A DNA stretch of 64,000 nucleotides from Anaerocaecibacter muris (lineage in GTDB: Bacteria; Bacillota; Clostridia; Christensenellales; Pumilibacteraceae): NCBI RefSeq assembly GCF_943192945.1, contig NZ_CALPCE010000005.1, positions 1-64,000 on the forward strand. The letters are read 5' to 3'. The position numbers were made by a program, and so were the translations under genes. Numbering within the stretch: position 1 is the stretch's first letter; every line of letters starts with the position of its first letter. Under the pieces are notes generated by a model that did no database searches, was not told the origin of the DNA, and was given only the letters and a program-made list of their open reading frames with translations. Shown in pieces: positions 36,633 through 45,703 of this stretch.

Positions 36633-37575
36633 TATATTAAACGCAATCAATCGCGCGGAAAGCGTGCTTGTTTGCGGGCATATTCGACCCGACGGGGATT
36701 GCATTAGTTCCGCGCTTGCGGTCAGGCGCATTTGCGAAAAATTAGGCAAAATCGCGGACGCGGTTTGCGATTGCGACAAACCGCAGTCGTTCGGGTTTTT
36801 GCCCGATTACGAATTTTTTTGCGCGCCGCGGCTCAAAAAATACGATCTTTTTATTGCCGTGGACTGTGCTAACGAAAAGCGATTGGGAAATTACGTCGCG
36901 TTTTTGCAGTCGGCGGATTTCAGCATAAATATCGATCATCACCCGACTAACGACGGATATTGCAAGATTAACCGTATCGTTCCGGACGCGTGCAGTACGT
37001 GCGCAGTGCTTTACGATTTGTTCAAGGACGAAGGGCTAATCGACGAGCGCGTTGCGACTTTGCTGTACACCGGCTTGTCTACCGATACGGGGCACTTCAT
37101 GCACTCCAATACCGACGACACCGTGTTCAACATAGCGGCGGAGTTGTGCCGCTTGGGCGTGAACGTCGGAAAAATCAATCACGATATATATTGCAATAAG
37201 AGCTTGCAACGTATTAAATTAACCGCGCGCGTGATTGACGGGATTAGGCTGTACAAAGACGGACAAGTCGCGCTCATGGTTATAGGGCTTGACGACCTTG
37301 CCGCGTGCGGGTGCGCGTCGGAGGACACCGAGGGGCTTATAGATTACGCGTCGAGCATCACGGGCGTAAAAGTTTCCGTCGCAATGTGCGAGCAACAGGG
37401 CGGACTGTTCCGCGTTTCGTTCCGTTCGGTGGAAGCGGACGTCGCGGCGGCGGCGGGCGCGTTCGGCGGCGGCGGACACAAGCTCGCCGCGGGTTGTGTA
37501 ATAAACGGCAACCGTTACGACGTGGAAGAAAAAGTTATCGCCGCGGCAAGCGCCGCAATAGACAAACTACCGTGA
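36610..37575 (+). CDS. nrnA: DHH-family phosphoesterase NrnA
   Basis: A 321-residue DHH/DHHA1 protein, degrading nanoRNA and/or pAp and some cyclic dinucleotides. The motifs are GHIRPDGDCISS, VDCANEKRLG, the DHH-equivalent NIDHHPTN, and the C-terminal GGGGHKLAAGC. It lies between rbfA and truB, the common Clostridia position, with overlaps on both sides. Confidence 0.93.
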   Translation: MTKNTTADILNAINRAESVLVCGHIRPDGDCISSALAVRRICEKLGKIADAVCDCDKPQSFGFLPDYEFFCAPRLKKYDLFIAVDCANEKRLGNYVAFLQSADFSINIDHHPTNDGYCKINRIVPDACSTCAVLYDLFKDEGLIDERVATLLYTGLSTDTGHFMHSNTDDTVFNIAAELCRLGVNVGKINHDIYCNKSLQRIKLTARVIDGIRLYKDGQVALMVIGLDDLAACGCASEDTEGLIDYASSITGVKVSVAMCEQQGGLFRVSFRSVEADVAAAAGAFGGGGHKLAAGCVINGNRYDVEEKVIAAASAAIDKLP

Positions 37576-38420
37576 ACGGACTGATAAATCTTTACAAACC
37601 GTCGGGCATGTCGTCCGCTCTCGCCGTGTCGAAAGTAAAACGCATACTCGGCGAAAATACGGTCGGGCACATGGGTACGCTCGACCCCATGGCGGAAGGC
37701 GTGCTTGTTATAGGCGTGGGCAAGTCTGCGCGGCTGTTCGATTACTTATCGGGCAGAAAAAAAACGTACATAGCCAAGTTTAAATTCGGGTATTCGACCG
37801 ACACGCTCGACGCGCTCGGCACGGTGGTCGAAACTACGAACGACATACCGAGCGTGGACGCAGCGCTCAACGCAATGCTGTCGCTTGTAGGGGAAATAAG
37901 CCAAGTTCCGCCGTCGTTCAGCGCAAAGCACGTAAACGGCAAGCGCGCATACGACCTTGCGCGTAGCGGACAGGCAGTCGAACTCGCACCCAAAACCGTA
38001 ACGGTGTACGGCGCGGAGCTTATTTGTCAACCGCGTATGGACGAAATGGTCTTTTCGATAACCTGTTCGGCGGGCACGTATATCAGAGCGATTTGCCGCG
38101 ACGTCGCAAAAATGTGCGGGTCGCTTGCGACGTTGACTTATTTACAGCGCACACAATCGGGTTGCTTCGACGTGAAAGACAGCGTAAGTTTGGAGTCGCT
38201 CGAAGTGCGCAAGCAGGCGGCGATAATATCGGCGGAGGAGGCAATGCTCGACATGCCCGTGTACGCGGCAGACGCGGGTTTGTACGACGATATAACGCAC
38301 GGACGCAAGATAAAAGCGGAGTTCGACGGCGACGCGCGTATCTATTGCAACGGCGAGTTTTTCGGTATAGGCTGTTCGCGCGACGGCGTTTTGAAAATCA
38401 AAACATATTTGAGGGACTAA
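37572..38420 (+). CDS. truB: tRNA pseudouridine-55 synthase
   Basis: A 282-residue TruB making the T-loop pseudouridine. It has NGLINLYKPSGMSS, the catalytic aspartate in HMGTLDPMAEGVL, and GTYIRAICRD. GTG 37572 is the start, overlapping nrnA by four bases; the open frame further upstream is coincidental. It joins ribF by a TAATG overlap. Confidence 0.95.
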   Translation: MNGLINLYKPSGMSSALAVSKVKRILGENTVGHMGTLDPMAEGVLVIGVGKSARLFDYLSGRKKTYIAKFKFGYSTDTLDALGTVVETTNDIPSVDAALNAMLSLVGEISQVPPSFSAKHVNGKRAYDLARSGQAVELAPKTVTVYGAELICQPRMDEMVFSITCSAGTYIRAICRDVAKMCGSLATLTYLQRTQSGCFDVKDSVSLESLEVRKQAAIISAEEAMLDMPVYAADAGLYDDITHGRKIKAEFDGDARIYCNGEFFGIGCSRDGVLKIKTYLRD

Positions 38421-39304
38421 TGATTATGAAGGAATTGACATCGGAACAAGCGTGCCTTGCGCTCGGATATTTCGACAGCGTGCATCTGGGGCACAGAAAC
38501 CTTATAAACGTTGCGAGCGAGTACGCGCGCGAAAACGGGCTTGCTTGCGCGGTCGCCACGTTCTCGAATAACGCGTATAAATTGTTCAACTTCGACGGCA
38601 AGCAGGTGTACACTTATGCCGAGCGGTGCGAGCTGTTGGACGGACTGTGCGATTACATATTGCCCATGCGGTTCGACGTGCGGCTTAAAAATTACGGTGC
38701 TGAACATTTTTTGGATTTGATAACTGCGCGGCATAATATTAAAGCGTTTGTGTGCGGATACGATTATCTGTTCGGCGCAGGCGCAAAAGGCGATAGCGCG
38801 TTCTTGCGCGAATACTGCGAGCGGCACGGAATACACTGCATAATCGTTCCCAAGTACGAGGCGGACGGCGAGCGCGTATCGACGACCGTCGTTAAAAATC
38901 TGCTCGCTTCGGGCAATGTCGAAAAGGCAAACGCGTTTTTGGGCGCGCCGTTCATGCTTCGCGGGCGTGTTGTGCGCGGTCGCGGTGCGGGGCGCATGTT
39001 TGACATACCCACGGCAAACATAAAACTGTCATCTGGAAAAATGTTGCCTAAAAGCGGCGTTTACGGCACGACGTGCGTGCTTGACGGCAAAACCTACGAT
39101 TGCGCGACCAATATAGGCGCGCGCCCGACGTTCGGGCTGACAAAATCGGTCGTCGAAACTATGATAAATGATTTTAACGATAATATTTACGATCAAGAAA
39201 TAAAGTTGTATTTTCACAAACGCTTACGCGACATCGCCAAGTTCGATACGCCCGCGGAGTTGTCGCGGCAAGTGCACAAGGATATAGAGTGGAACAAAAA
39301 ATGA
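38420..39304 (+). CDS. ribF: bifunctional riboflavin kinase/FAD synthetase
   Basis: A 294-residue protein. The N-terminal FAD synthetase domain has GYFDSVHLGHRNLI and CGYDYLFGAGAKGD; the C-terminal flavokinase domain has GRGAGRMFDIPTANI. It makes FMN and FAD. FAD users nearby include TrmFO. Start ATG 38420 is preceded by GAGGGA; an ATG six bases later is possible. An upstream in-frame extension to 38024 lies within truB. Confidence 0.94.
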   Translation: MIMKELTSEQACLALGYFDSVHLGHRNLINVASEYARENGLACAVATFSNNAYKLFNFDGKQVYTYAERCELLDGLCDYILPMRFDVRLKNYGAEHFLDLITARHNIKAFVCGYDYLFGAGAKGDSAFLREYCERHGIHCIIVPKYEADGERVSTTVVKNLLASGNVEKANAFLGAPFMLRGRVVRGRGAGRMFDIPTANIKLSSGKMLPKSGVYGTTCVLDGKTYDCATNIGARPTFGLTKSVVETMINDFNDNIYDQEIKLYFHKRLRDIAKFDTPAELSRQVHKDIEWNKK

Positions 39305-40143
39305 TTAGAATAGGACCGTCGGGAAACAGCGACGCGTTTTATGCGTCGGGCAGAAAGCACACGTATCAAGAGGGCGAGTTTTTACACTCGATCGGGCTGA
39401 ACGCGTTTGAATATTCGTTCGGACGCGGAGTGTCCATGTCTGACGATACGGCGAACAAAATAAAATCGGAGTTTGCCAAGTACGGCATAGCGTTAAGCGT
39501 GCATGCGCCGTACTACACTAACTTTGCGAATCCCGATCCCGAAATGATAGCCAAGTCGATAGGCTACATCAAGCAGTCGTTGACGGCGTGCAACAAAATG
39601 GGTGGCGAGCGCGTCGTGTTTCACCCTGCGGCGTGCGGCAAGGCGACGAGAGCGGAAGCCGTCGAGGCTACAAAACGCAACCTCGCACTGCTTGCCGAAA
39701 GCTGTAAAGATATTCCGTTCGCGTTTAAACTGTGCGCCGAAACCATGGGTAAAAACAACCAAATAGGCACGGTCGAAGAAGTGGTGGATTTTTGTTTGAT
39801 AGACGATATGTTTTATCCGTGCTTTGATTTTGGGCATATTAACGCGTACACGCACGGCGGGCTTAAAACAAAAGACGATTACCGTCGCATACTCGACTAC
39901 ACGATAGACAAACTCGGGTTTGAAAAAGCGTCGGTCATGCACGTGCATTTTTCTAAAATTCAGTACGGCGACAAGGGCGAAATAAGGCATTTGACGTTCG
40001 CCGACGACAAATACGGTCCCGAATACGCGCCGCTCGGCGAGCTGTTTGACGAGTATAAAATGTCGCCTTATATAGTTTGCGAGTCCAACGGCACAATGTC
40101 CGACGACGCGCTCATTATAAAAAATGTGCATAAAAACGCTTAA
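39301..40143 (+). CDS. AP endonuclease family 2 (endonuclease IV-like) TIM barrel
   Basis: A 280-residue TIM barrel with the metal ligands expected in endonuclease IV: SVHAPYYTNF, VVFHPAA, LCAETMG, CFDFGHINAY, VMHVHFSKI and IVCESNG. These residues support cleavage at abasic sites, but sugar isomerases share the fold. It overlaps ribF by ATGA. The stop codon lies inside the next promoter. Confidence 0.8.
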   Translation: MIRIGPSGNSDAFYASGRKHTYQEGEFLHSIGLNAFEYSFGRGVSMSDDTANKIKSEFAKYGIALSVHAPYYTNFANPDPEMIAKSIGYIKQSLTACNKMGGERVVFHPAACGKATRAEAVEATKRNLALLAESCKDIPFAFKLCAETMGKNNQIGTVEEVVDFCLIDDMFYPCFDFGHINAYTHGGLKTKDDYRRILDYTIDKLGFEKASVMHVHFSKIQYGDKGEIRHLTFADDKYGPEYAPLGELFDEYKMSPYIVCESNGTMSDDALIIKNVHKNA

Positions 40144-40168
40144 CATATAAGAAGTTTTATGATATAAT
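40140..40168 (+). promoter_or_regulatory. sigma-A promoter of the M24 peptidase-efp operon
   Basis: TTAACA (40140-40145) overlaps the previous stop codon; then 17 bases and TATAAT (40163-40168). Confidence 0.8.
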
Positions 40169-40246
40169 ATTATTGTTTCGGCGACGGGCGGAACGCATAT
40201 CCGTTACTCGCGCGAGCGATTTTGCAAAACAACTTGAAGGTAGTTT

Positions 40247-41299
40247 ATGGTTACGAACAACTTGTTTGATAACAATCCGAAGATCGACGCTTTTGTGTTT
40301 ATCGACGAATCCAACCGTTTTTATTTCACTCGGTTTGAAACGTCGTTCGGCGCGGTGGTTTTGTCGCGCGGCAAAAACGTGTTTATAACCGATTTCCGTT
40401 ACGAAGCGGAGGCGCGCGAGCACGTCGAGGATTTTGATATTGTAATTACTACCTATAAAGATTTTTACGCAAAGATTGCGGAAACGCTTACTGCATTGGG
40501 CGCAAAATCCGTCGGTTTCGGCGAAAAGATTTACATTGACGAATATAACGAGTTAAAAACCGCGCTCGCGGGCTTTAAACTCAAACCGTCGGAAGCCGCC
40601 GTCGAAGCGGTGCGCGCCATCAAAACCGAGGAAGAAATTTCGTTGATTAAAACCGCGCAACAGATAGCGGAAGGCGCGCTGAAACGCGCTATTTCGCATG
40701 CCAAAGTCGGTATGACCGAGCGCGAATTGATGGCGGAAATAAATTACGAAATGATTATCGGCGGCGCAGAAAAGTATTCGTTTGAAACTATCGTCGCGTT
40801 CGGCGCGAACTCCGCGCAACCGCACCATCATCCGTCGGATAAAAAACTCGATAAAAACGAGCTTATTTTGGTGGATATGGGCGCAAAATATAAGGGTTAC
40901 TGTTCGGACATGACGCGCACGTTCTGTCTGGGCAATGCGGGCGCGCAATTAACCGAAGTTTACAATATTGTCAAGGAAGCGCAGGAATACGCTATAAAAA
41001 ATATAAAAGCGGGCATGACGTGTCACGACGCGGACGCGCTCGCGCGCGAATACATAACGTCTAACGGTTACGGCGATAATTTCGGTCATTCGTTCGGGCA
41101 CGGCGTAGGTATAGACATTCACGAGTTCCCGCGGGTGGGAAGTTCGTCGCAGACCGTATTGCAACCCAATATGATAATCACCGCGGAACCGGGGATTTAC
41201 GTGCAGGGTTTGGGCGGCGTTCGCATAGAAGACATGCTTGTCGTCAAGGAAGACGGAGTGGTCAACCTTACGGCTTACGATAAAAAACTCAACGTTTAG
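40247..41299 (+). CDS. M24 family Xaa-Pro aminopeptidase
   Basis: A 350-residue aminopeptidase P-like enzyme. The creatinase N-domain (residues 1-125) is followed by the pita-bread M24 domain with metal ligands in [33 protein letters not shown] and ITAEPGIYV. It removes N-terminal residues before proline. It is directly followed by efp, whose product relieves stalling at polyproline; the pairing (yqhT-efp in Bacillus) is widely conserved. Confidence 0.92.
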   Translation: MVTNNLFDNNPKIDAFVFIDESNRFYFTRFETSFGAVVLSRGKNVFITDFRYEAEAREHVEDFDIVITTYKDFYAKIAETLTALGAKSVGFGEKIYIDEYNELKTALAGFKLKPSEAAVEAVRAIKTEEEISLIKTAQQIAEGALKRAISHAKVGMTERELMAEINYEMIIGGAEKYSFETIVAFGANSAQPHHHPSDKKLDKNELILVDMGAKYKGYCSDMTRTFCLGNAGAQLTEVYNIVKEAQEYAIKNIKAGMTCHDADALAREYITSNGYGDNFGHSFGHGVGIDIHEFPRVGSSSQTVLQPNMIITAEPGIYVQGLGGVRIEDMLVVKEDGVVNLTAYDKKLNV

Positions 41300-41322
41300 T
41301 AATTTATTCCGAGGAGGATATT

Positions 41323-41883
41323 ATGGTATCGGCAGGAGATTTCCGCAAAGGCACAACATTTGAAATGGAAGGCAAGGTTTATACCGTTGTCGAGTTTCAG
41401 CACGTAAAACCCGGCAAAGGTTCGGCGTTTGTCCGTACAAAAATCAAAAACGTCATAACGGGACAAGTTCTCGAAAACACGTTCAACCCGTCCGACAAGT
41501 ACGAGGAAGCGCATATCGACAGACGCGAATACCAGTATTCGTATAACGACGGCGATCTGTACTACTTTATGGACACCGAAACGTTTGACATGCTCCCGCT
41601 CAATCACGACCTTTGCGAGGACGCATTGCGTTTTATAAAAGAGGAAATGACGGTTACAATTTCGTCGTACAAGGGATCGCCGTTTGCCGTCGAACCGCCC
41701 AACTTTGTTGAGTTGGAAATAGCGGACACCGAGGGCGGTATTCAGGGCGACACCAGTAAGCCCGGCAACAAGCCCGCAACCCTCGAAACGGGCTACACCA
41801 TAGGCGTGCCGCTGTTCGTCAATATCGGCGATAAAATCCGTGTGGATACTCGCACAGGCACGTATATGGAACGCGTTAAATAA
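41323..41883 (+). CDS. efp: elongation factor P
   Basis: A 186-residue EF-P with [37 protein letters not shown] in three segments and the OB domains TFNPSDK and [11 protein letters not shown]. The tip loop reads HVKPGKGSA, so the modifiable lysine position holds lysine (K of PGKGS). It promotes peptide bond formation at consecutive prolines. GAGGAGG precedes the ATG. A terminator follows. Confidence 0.96.
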   Translation: MVSAGDFRKGTTFEMEGKVYTVVEFQHVKPGKGSAFVRTKIKNVITGQVLENTFNPSDKYEEAHIDRREYQYSYNDGDLYYFMDTETFDMLPLNHDLCEDALRFIKEEMTVTISSYKGSPFAVEPPNFVELEIADTEGGIQGDTSKPGNKPATLETGYTIGVPLFVNIGDKIRVDTRTGTYMERVK

Positions 41884-41901
41884 TAATAATTTAGTCAAGC
41901 A

Positions 41902-41941
41902 AAAACGGAGCGTAAGGACAACCGCCGCGCTCCGTTTTTTT
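41902..41941. terminator. bidirectional terminator between efp and the ABC-F gene
   Basis: AAAACGGAGCG (41902-41912) pairs with CGCTCCGTTTT (41928-41938), with A-run and T-run on either side, serving two converging genes. Confidence 0.85.
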
Positions 41942-41971
41942 ATTGCGTTTTTCCGATAATCCGACAGCGAG

Positions 41972-43447
41972 TTAAAGATAAATTGTCTTGTTTGCAATCG
42001 ACTGTCTGAACGCGCTGTCGTGTTCGACAAACAGCATAGTCGGCTCAAACTCTTTTATAAGGTTTTCTATCTGGATGCGCGAATAAAAATCCAAGTAGTT
42101 AAGCGGTTCGTCCCAAACATATAAGTACGCTTTTTGGCAAAGACTTTGCGCAATAAGCACTTTTTTCTTTTGCCCCTCGGAATACGCAGACACGTCGCAA
42201 TCGAACAGGTCGATTTTAAAATCCATTTTTCGTAAGACCGTTTTAAACAAACTTTCTTCAATGTCGGCAAGTTTAGCCACGTCGGACAGATTGCCGCGTA
42301 AGTGCGAAGTGTGTTGCGGCACGTAAGAAATTTTTAAGCCGTGAGCGACGCGCACCGTTCCATCGTAAGCTATCGGCGCGCCTGTTATAATTTTAATCAG
42401 GCTGCTTTTCCCGCAACCGTTTTTTCCGTCGAGCGCGACGCGGTCGCCGTTGCGTATTTCAAAGTCGGGCGGCGAGCACACGGCGCGGTCGCCGTATTTT
42501 ATCGTCACGTCGGAAAACGATACAAGGCGGACGGAGCTGTGCGCAAGCGGGGAGAGTTTAAGCCCGTACACCTTTTCTGTATTGCGCAACAACGCCGATT
42601 TTTCCTCGATAGCTTTTTGCTTTCGCGCTTCCGTGCATTTAGCGCGTTGCATCATCTTTGCGGATTTGTGACCTACATAGCCGCGATCGGGTTTCAGTCC
42701 GCTGTCCGTTTTGCCGAATTTAGACGCTTCCGTTTTGTCTGCCCACGCAGAAGTGCGCTTTGCCGCTTGCGACAGACGGTCTATGTCCTTTTTCAGCCGT
42801 TCGTTTTGTTGCGTTTCAAACGCTTGGCGGCGTTCGAAATTGGTAAGCCACGAACTGAAATTGCCCGACTGTATATCTATGTCCGTCCTGTTGAGCGAAA
42901 AAACATGGTCGATACAGCCGTCCAAAAACGCGCGATCGTGCGACACGAGAATATAGCCCTTTTTGCCGTTAAGATATTCGGACACGGCTTGGCGCGCGGC
43001 GGCGTCCAGGTGGTTTGTCGGTTCGTCTATCAGTAAAAACTTCCCGTCGTTTAAAAACAAACCGCACAGCAACGCTTTGGTCTGTTCGCCGCCCGACAGT
43101 TCGTTATAGGGACGATATAAAACGTCGCAATCCAATTTTATCGAATTAAATTCGCGCATAATTTCCCAGTCCTCGGCGGGACAAACGTCTTGCAGTATAT
43201 CGCGGCACAGTTTTGTGCCGTCGGCGACGGGATAGGGAAAATACTCGAACTTTACTGACGCGGAAATTTTTCCGCGGTATTCGTGTTTGCCCGCAAGCAG
43301 GTTTAAAAACGTGGTTTTGCCTTTGCCGTTTCGCCCGACAAAACCCAACTTCCAGTCGGTGTCTATTTGGAAACTTACGTTGTCGAAAATGACGGAATTT
43401 CCGCCGTCGTAAGAAAACGTAAGATTTTGCACGCTAATAAGCGACAT
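41972..43447 (-). CDS. ARE-type ABC-F ribosome protection protein (Lsa-like)
   Basis: A 491-residue protein with two ABC domains and no membrane segment. Walker A motifs are GRNGKGKTT and GKNGCGKSS, signatures are LSGGEQTKALL and YSEGQKKKVLIAQ, and the switch segments LLIDEPTNHLD and VWDEPLNYLD are intact. The linker between domains (about residues 190-290) is the drug-expelling arm. Sequence style (FSYDGGNSVIFDNVSFQIDT) is closest, from memory, to the Lsa/Vml group giving resistance to lincosamides, streptogramins A and pleuromutilins. The leader upstream carries a uORF and attenuator, supporting drug-induced expression. Which drugs it acts on cannot be read from sequence. Confidence 0.85.
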   Translation of the reverse strand: MSLISVQNLTFSYDGGNSVIFDNVSFQIDTDWKLGFVGRNGKGKTTFLNLLAGKHEYRGKISASVKFEYFPYPVADGTKLCRDILQDVCPAEDWEIMREFNSIKLDCDVLYRPYNELSGGEQTKALLCGLFLNDGKFLLIDEPTNHLDAAARQAVSEYLNGKKGYILVSHDRAFLDGCIDHVFSLNRTDIDIQSGNFSSWLTNFERRQAFETQQNERLKKDIDRLSQAAKRTSAWADKTEASKFGKTDSGLKPDRGYVGHKSAKMMQRAKCTEARKQKAIEEKSALLRNTEKVYGLKLSPLAHSSVRLVSFSDVTIKYGDRAVCSPPDFEIRNGDRVALDGKNGCGKSSLIKIITGAPIAYDGTVRVAHGLKISYVPQHTSHLRGNLSDVAKLADIEESLFKTVLRKMDFKIDLFDCDVSAYSEGQKKKVLIAQSLCQKAYLYVWDEPLNYLDFYSRIQIENLIKEFEPTMLFVEHDSAFRQSIANKTIYL

Positions 43448-43462
43448 ATAATTACCTCCGTG

Positions 43463-43499
43463 AAAAAAAGAGTTACAAGAAAGAAAATCCCGTAACTCC
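43463..43499 (-). terminator. attenuator terminator in the ABC-F leader
   Basis: On the minus strand GAGTTAC / GTAACTC form a 7-bp stem (43498-43492 and 43476-43470) followed by seven T, ending 16 bases before the ABC-F start. The loop and adjoining base (43476-43484) carry the sequence TCTTTCTTG on the minus strand, which can pair with the antiterminator at 43544-43553. Confidence 0.75.
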
Positions 43500-43543
43500 G
43501 ATTAACGCTTCGGTTAAATGGCGAAAAGGCGATATGTCGATTA

Positions 43544-43616
43544 TCTTTCTTGCGATTGCATAAGCACGCCGTTTGGCGCGGCGGTACTTATAACTGTGGT
43601 CTTTTAGCAAGAAAGA
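43544..43616 (-). promoter_or_regulatory. anti-antiterminator/antiterminator pair of the ABC-F leader
   Basis: On the minus strand TCTTTCTTGC (43616-43607) is perfectly complementary to GCAAGAAAGA (43553-43544), with a GC-rich hairpin between them (43563-43588). The second arm is also complementary over nine bases to the loop of the terminator at 43463-43499. This gives two mutually exclusive folds, the hallmark of transcription attenuation. Confidence 0.7.
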
Positions 43617-43624
43617 ATTCTCAA
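43604..43624 (-). CDS. leader peptide (uORF) MRILSC of the ABC-F attenuator
   Basis: A six-codon frame, TTG to TAA, with AGAGGTGA placed about eight bases upstream. Its codons 3-6 are the first arm of the attenuator, so a ribosome stalled here by a drug would free the second arm and disrupt the terminator. Size, SD site and overlap with the stem support a regulatory uORF; the TTG start is inferred. Confidence 0.55.
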   Translation of the reverse strand: MRILSC

Positions 43625-43652
43625 CGGACTGTCACCTCTGTTTGTTTTTTAT

Positions 43653-43681
43653 ATTATAGCATATAATTTTACGGAGCGCAA
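43653..43681 (-). promoter_or_regulatory. sigma-A promoter of the ABC-F transcript
   Basis: On the minus strand TTGCGC (43681-43676), 17 bases, perfect TATAAT (43658-43653). The leader before the ABC-F gene is about 200 bases. Confidence 0.7.
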
Positions 43682-43693
43682 GCGGTTTTATAA

Positions 43694-43723
43694 ATCATAT
43701 TACGGCAATTTTTACCATAGATA
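43694..43723 (+). promoter_or_regulatory. sigma-E-like promoter of spoIIIA
   Basis: ATCATATT (43694-43701), 14 bases, CATAGATA (43716-43723). The -35 matches the sigma-E consensus at 7 of 8 and the -10 at its CATA core. The -10 ends eight bases before the ATG of spoIIIAA, so the leader would be nearly absent. Confidence 0.6.
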
Positions 43724-43731
43724 TAAACGGT

Positions 43732-44628
43732 ATGGAAGAGCTGATGCGACTTATTCCCGACAAATACGCCGCGCCGATTAGGGCGAGGCTGTGTTACGAT
43801 CGTATAAGCGAAGTGCGCGTTATTAACCGCGCGCCCGTAAGAGTGTGTTACGACGGCGCGTATTATTACTTGTGCAAAACGGGTATCACTCGGGACAAGT
43901 CGGCGGCGTTTATTGCGGGCGAGCGCGAAGCGGAGGGCATTGTCATGCGCGCTTGCGAACACTCGCTGTATACCGTTACGGAAACTCTAAAACGCGGGTA
44001 CATATCCGTTTCGGGCGGGTTGCGGCTGGGCGTGTGCGGGAGCGGCGTCACCAACGGACAAGCGTTGACCGCGGTTAAGGATTTCAGTTCGGTCAATATT
44101 CGCTTGCCGCACCAGATTTTCGGTTGCGCCGCGGGGCTGTGCGCAAAAGCCGTAGCCGACGGCACTGTTAAAAATACGCTTATTATATCGCCTCCGGGGG
44201 CGGGGAAAACGACGCTGTTGCGCGACTTTTGCAGGCTTGTGTCCGATCGCGGATACTGCGTGCTGTTGTGCGACGAAAAATACGAGATCGCGGCGTCCGC
44301 TTACGGCGCGCCCACTCTCGACGTGGGGTGTTGCACGGACGTCATAAGCGGCATCGATAAAACGCGCGTGTTTGAAACAGGCATAGCGCACATGCGCCCC
44401 GACGTGATAATTACGGACGAGCTGTTTGGCACGGATATTGAAAGCGTGCGCCGAGCGGCGACTTGCGGAATATCCGTCGTTGCAACCGTTCACGCGAAAA
44501 ATACGGACGACGTAATGCTAAAACCCGAATTTCGCGCCGCGGCGGAGAGCGGACTGTTTATGCTGTACGCGGTTATTTCGCCCGCGCCGCGACGCGCCGT
44601 TACCGTGTTCGAGGAGGCGTCGATATGA
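43732..44628 (+). CDS. spoIIIAA: stage III sporulation protein AA
   Basis: The ATPase of the SpoIIIA-SpoIIQ channel between mother cell and forespore, related to secretion ATPases. The 298-residue product has Walker A SPPGAGKTTLLRD near residue 155, LLCDEKYEI and Walker B VIITDELFG. There is no SD site before ATG 43732; a second ATG at 43744 follows GGAAGAG closely and is an alternative. It leads eight genes in the canonical order, with overlaps. Confidence 0.95.
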   Translation: MEELMRLIPDKYAAPIRARLCYDRISEVRVINRAPVRVCYDGAYYYLCKTGITRDKSAAFIAGEREAEGIVMRACEHSLYTVTETLKRGYISVSGGLRLGVCGSGVTNGQALTAVKDFSSVNIRLPHQIFGCAAGLCAKAVADGTVKNTLIISPPGAGKTTLLRDFCRLVSDRGYCVLLCDEKYEIAASAYGAPTLDVGCCTDVISGIDKTRVFETGIAHMRPDVIITDELFGTDIESVRRAATCGISVVATVHAKNTDDVMLKPEFRAAAESGLFMLYAVISPAPRRAVTVFEEASI

Positions 44629-45110
44629 GCGTAAAGATTTTGATTGTGTTTATTTGCACGGCTGTCGGAACGGCGGCGGGCTACTTTGTAATGTGCGTAT
44701 ACAAGCGTAATTTTGATTACCTCGACGGCGTGTGCAAATTATTGAACGAACTCAAACGCAATATTTCGTATCGGCGCGACGCAGCGGCGAGCGTGCTGGG
44801 CGCGGCGGCGATAGACAGTGCGCAACTTAAAAAGAACGTAGCGGAATACATAGCGTATACGGGCGGAAAGGCGGACAAGCCGACGTTGAGCCGCGGTTTT
44901 CTCTCGGCGGAAACATACGCGCGCGTCTGCGAACTGTTTTATTCGCTCGGCAAGAGCGACGGCAATTCGCAACTCGACGAGCTGGAAATGTTTTTAAAAA
45001 CGTTCGGCGACATGCGCGCCGCCGCGGAAACAAAATGCAAAAAGCAGGGCGCGGTTGCGGTAAAACTCGGTTTTTTATTGGGGCTGGGTGTGGGCATTTT
45101 GACTTTATAG
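44625..45110 (+). CDS. spoIIIAB: stage III sporulation protein AB
   Basis: A 161-residue protein with an N-terminal membrane helix, a helical soluble middle (LNELKRNISYRRD, SRGFLSAETYARV) and a short C-terminal hydrophobic stretch (VKLGFLLGLGVGILTL), as in GspF-like SpoIIIAB. ATG 44625 has GAGGAGG upstream and overlaps the AA stop; the open frame upstream of it is overlap only. Confidence 0.9.
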   Translation: MSVKILIVFICTAVGTAAGYFVMCVYKRNFDYLDGVCKLLNELKRNISYRRDAAASVLGAAAIDSAQLKKNVAEYIAYTGGKADKPTLSRGFLSAETYARVCELFYSLGKSDGNSQLDELEMFLKTFGDMRAAAETKCKKQGAVAVKLGFLLGLGVGILTL

Positions 45111-45113
45111 GCG

Positions 45114-45317
45114 GTGAGCATGGACATAGACATAATTTTCAAAATAGCCGCGGTCGGGCTTATTACGGCTATAATCAGTCAGATACTAAAAAAGACGGAC
45201 AAGGACGAAATAGCCACGCTTGTCACGCTTGCGGGGCTTGTGATAGTGCTTATCATGATAATAAACATGATAGGACAGCTTTTCGACACGCTTAAATCCG
45301 TGTTCGGTATGTACTGA
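45114..45317 (+). CDS. spoIIIAC: stage III sporulation protein AC
   Basis: A 67-residue protein with two membrane helices (IIFKIAAVGLITAIIS and LVTLAGLVIVLIMIINMIG). The GTG start at 45114 gives two residues before the conserved MDIDIIFKIAAVG, the same as in the Bacillus protein; an ATG at 45120 is the alternative. Part of the SpoIIIA channel in the outer forespore membrane. Confidence 0.9.
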   Translation: MSMDIDIIFKIAAVGLITAIISQILKKTDKDEIATLVTLAGLVIVLIMIINMIGQLFDTLKSVFGMY

Positions 45318-45703
45318 TGGATATTTTTCGCATTGTCGCTATCGCGTTGATAACGGCGTTTTGCGTGCTTGTTTTGCGCGACGTCAAGAGCGAACTCGCC
45401 GCCGTGGTCGCGCTTGCGGGCGGCATTGTGGTAGTTCTGTCCGTCGTCGATTATTTTGCGGATATTTTTTCGGTGGTGTCGGCGATCGCCAAGCGCGCGG
45501 GGCTTGCCGCTTCGGTGGTGACGCTTTTGTTCAAGGTGATAGCCGTCGGGTACATAACGGAATTTTCCGCATCCGTCATAGAGGACGTGGGGCTGTCGTC
45601 GCTCGCGGATAAAGTGACGCTCGCGGGCAAGCTGATTATTGTGGGCGTGTCTTTGCCCGTGGTCGTGCAGTTGTTTGAGTTTATAGCGGGTATGCTTACA
45701 TGA
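45317..45703 (+). CDS. spoIIIAD: stage III sporulation protein AD
   Basis: A 128-residue polytopic protein with three to four hydrophobic segments, homologous in layout to AC with a duplicated, longer form. ATG 45317 overlaps the AC stop by one base. It is normal in length. Confidence 0.92.
   Translation: MDIFRIVAIALITAFCVLVLRDVKSELAAVVALAGGIVVVLSVVDYFADIFSVVSAIAKRAGLAASVVTLLFKVIAVGYITEFSASVIEDVGLSSLADKVTLAGKLIIVGVSLPVVVQLFEFIAGMLT

Noticed and set aside
38024-38419. Upstream extension of ribF into truB
   Set aside because: The extension is arginine-rich shadow; the RibF N-terminal domain starts at 38420.
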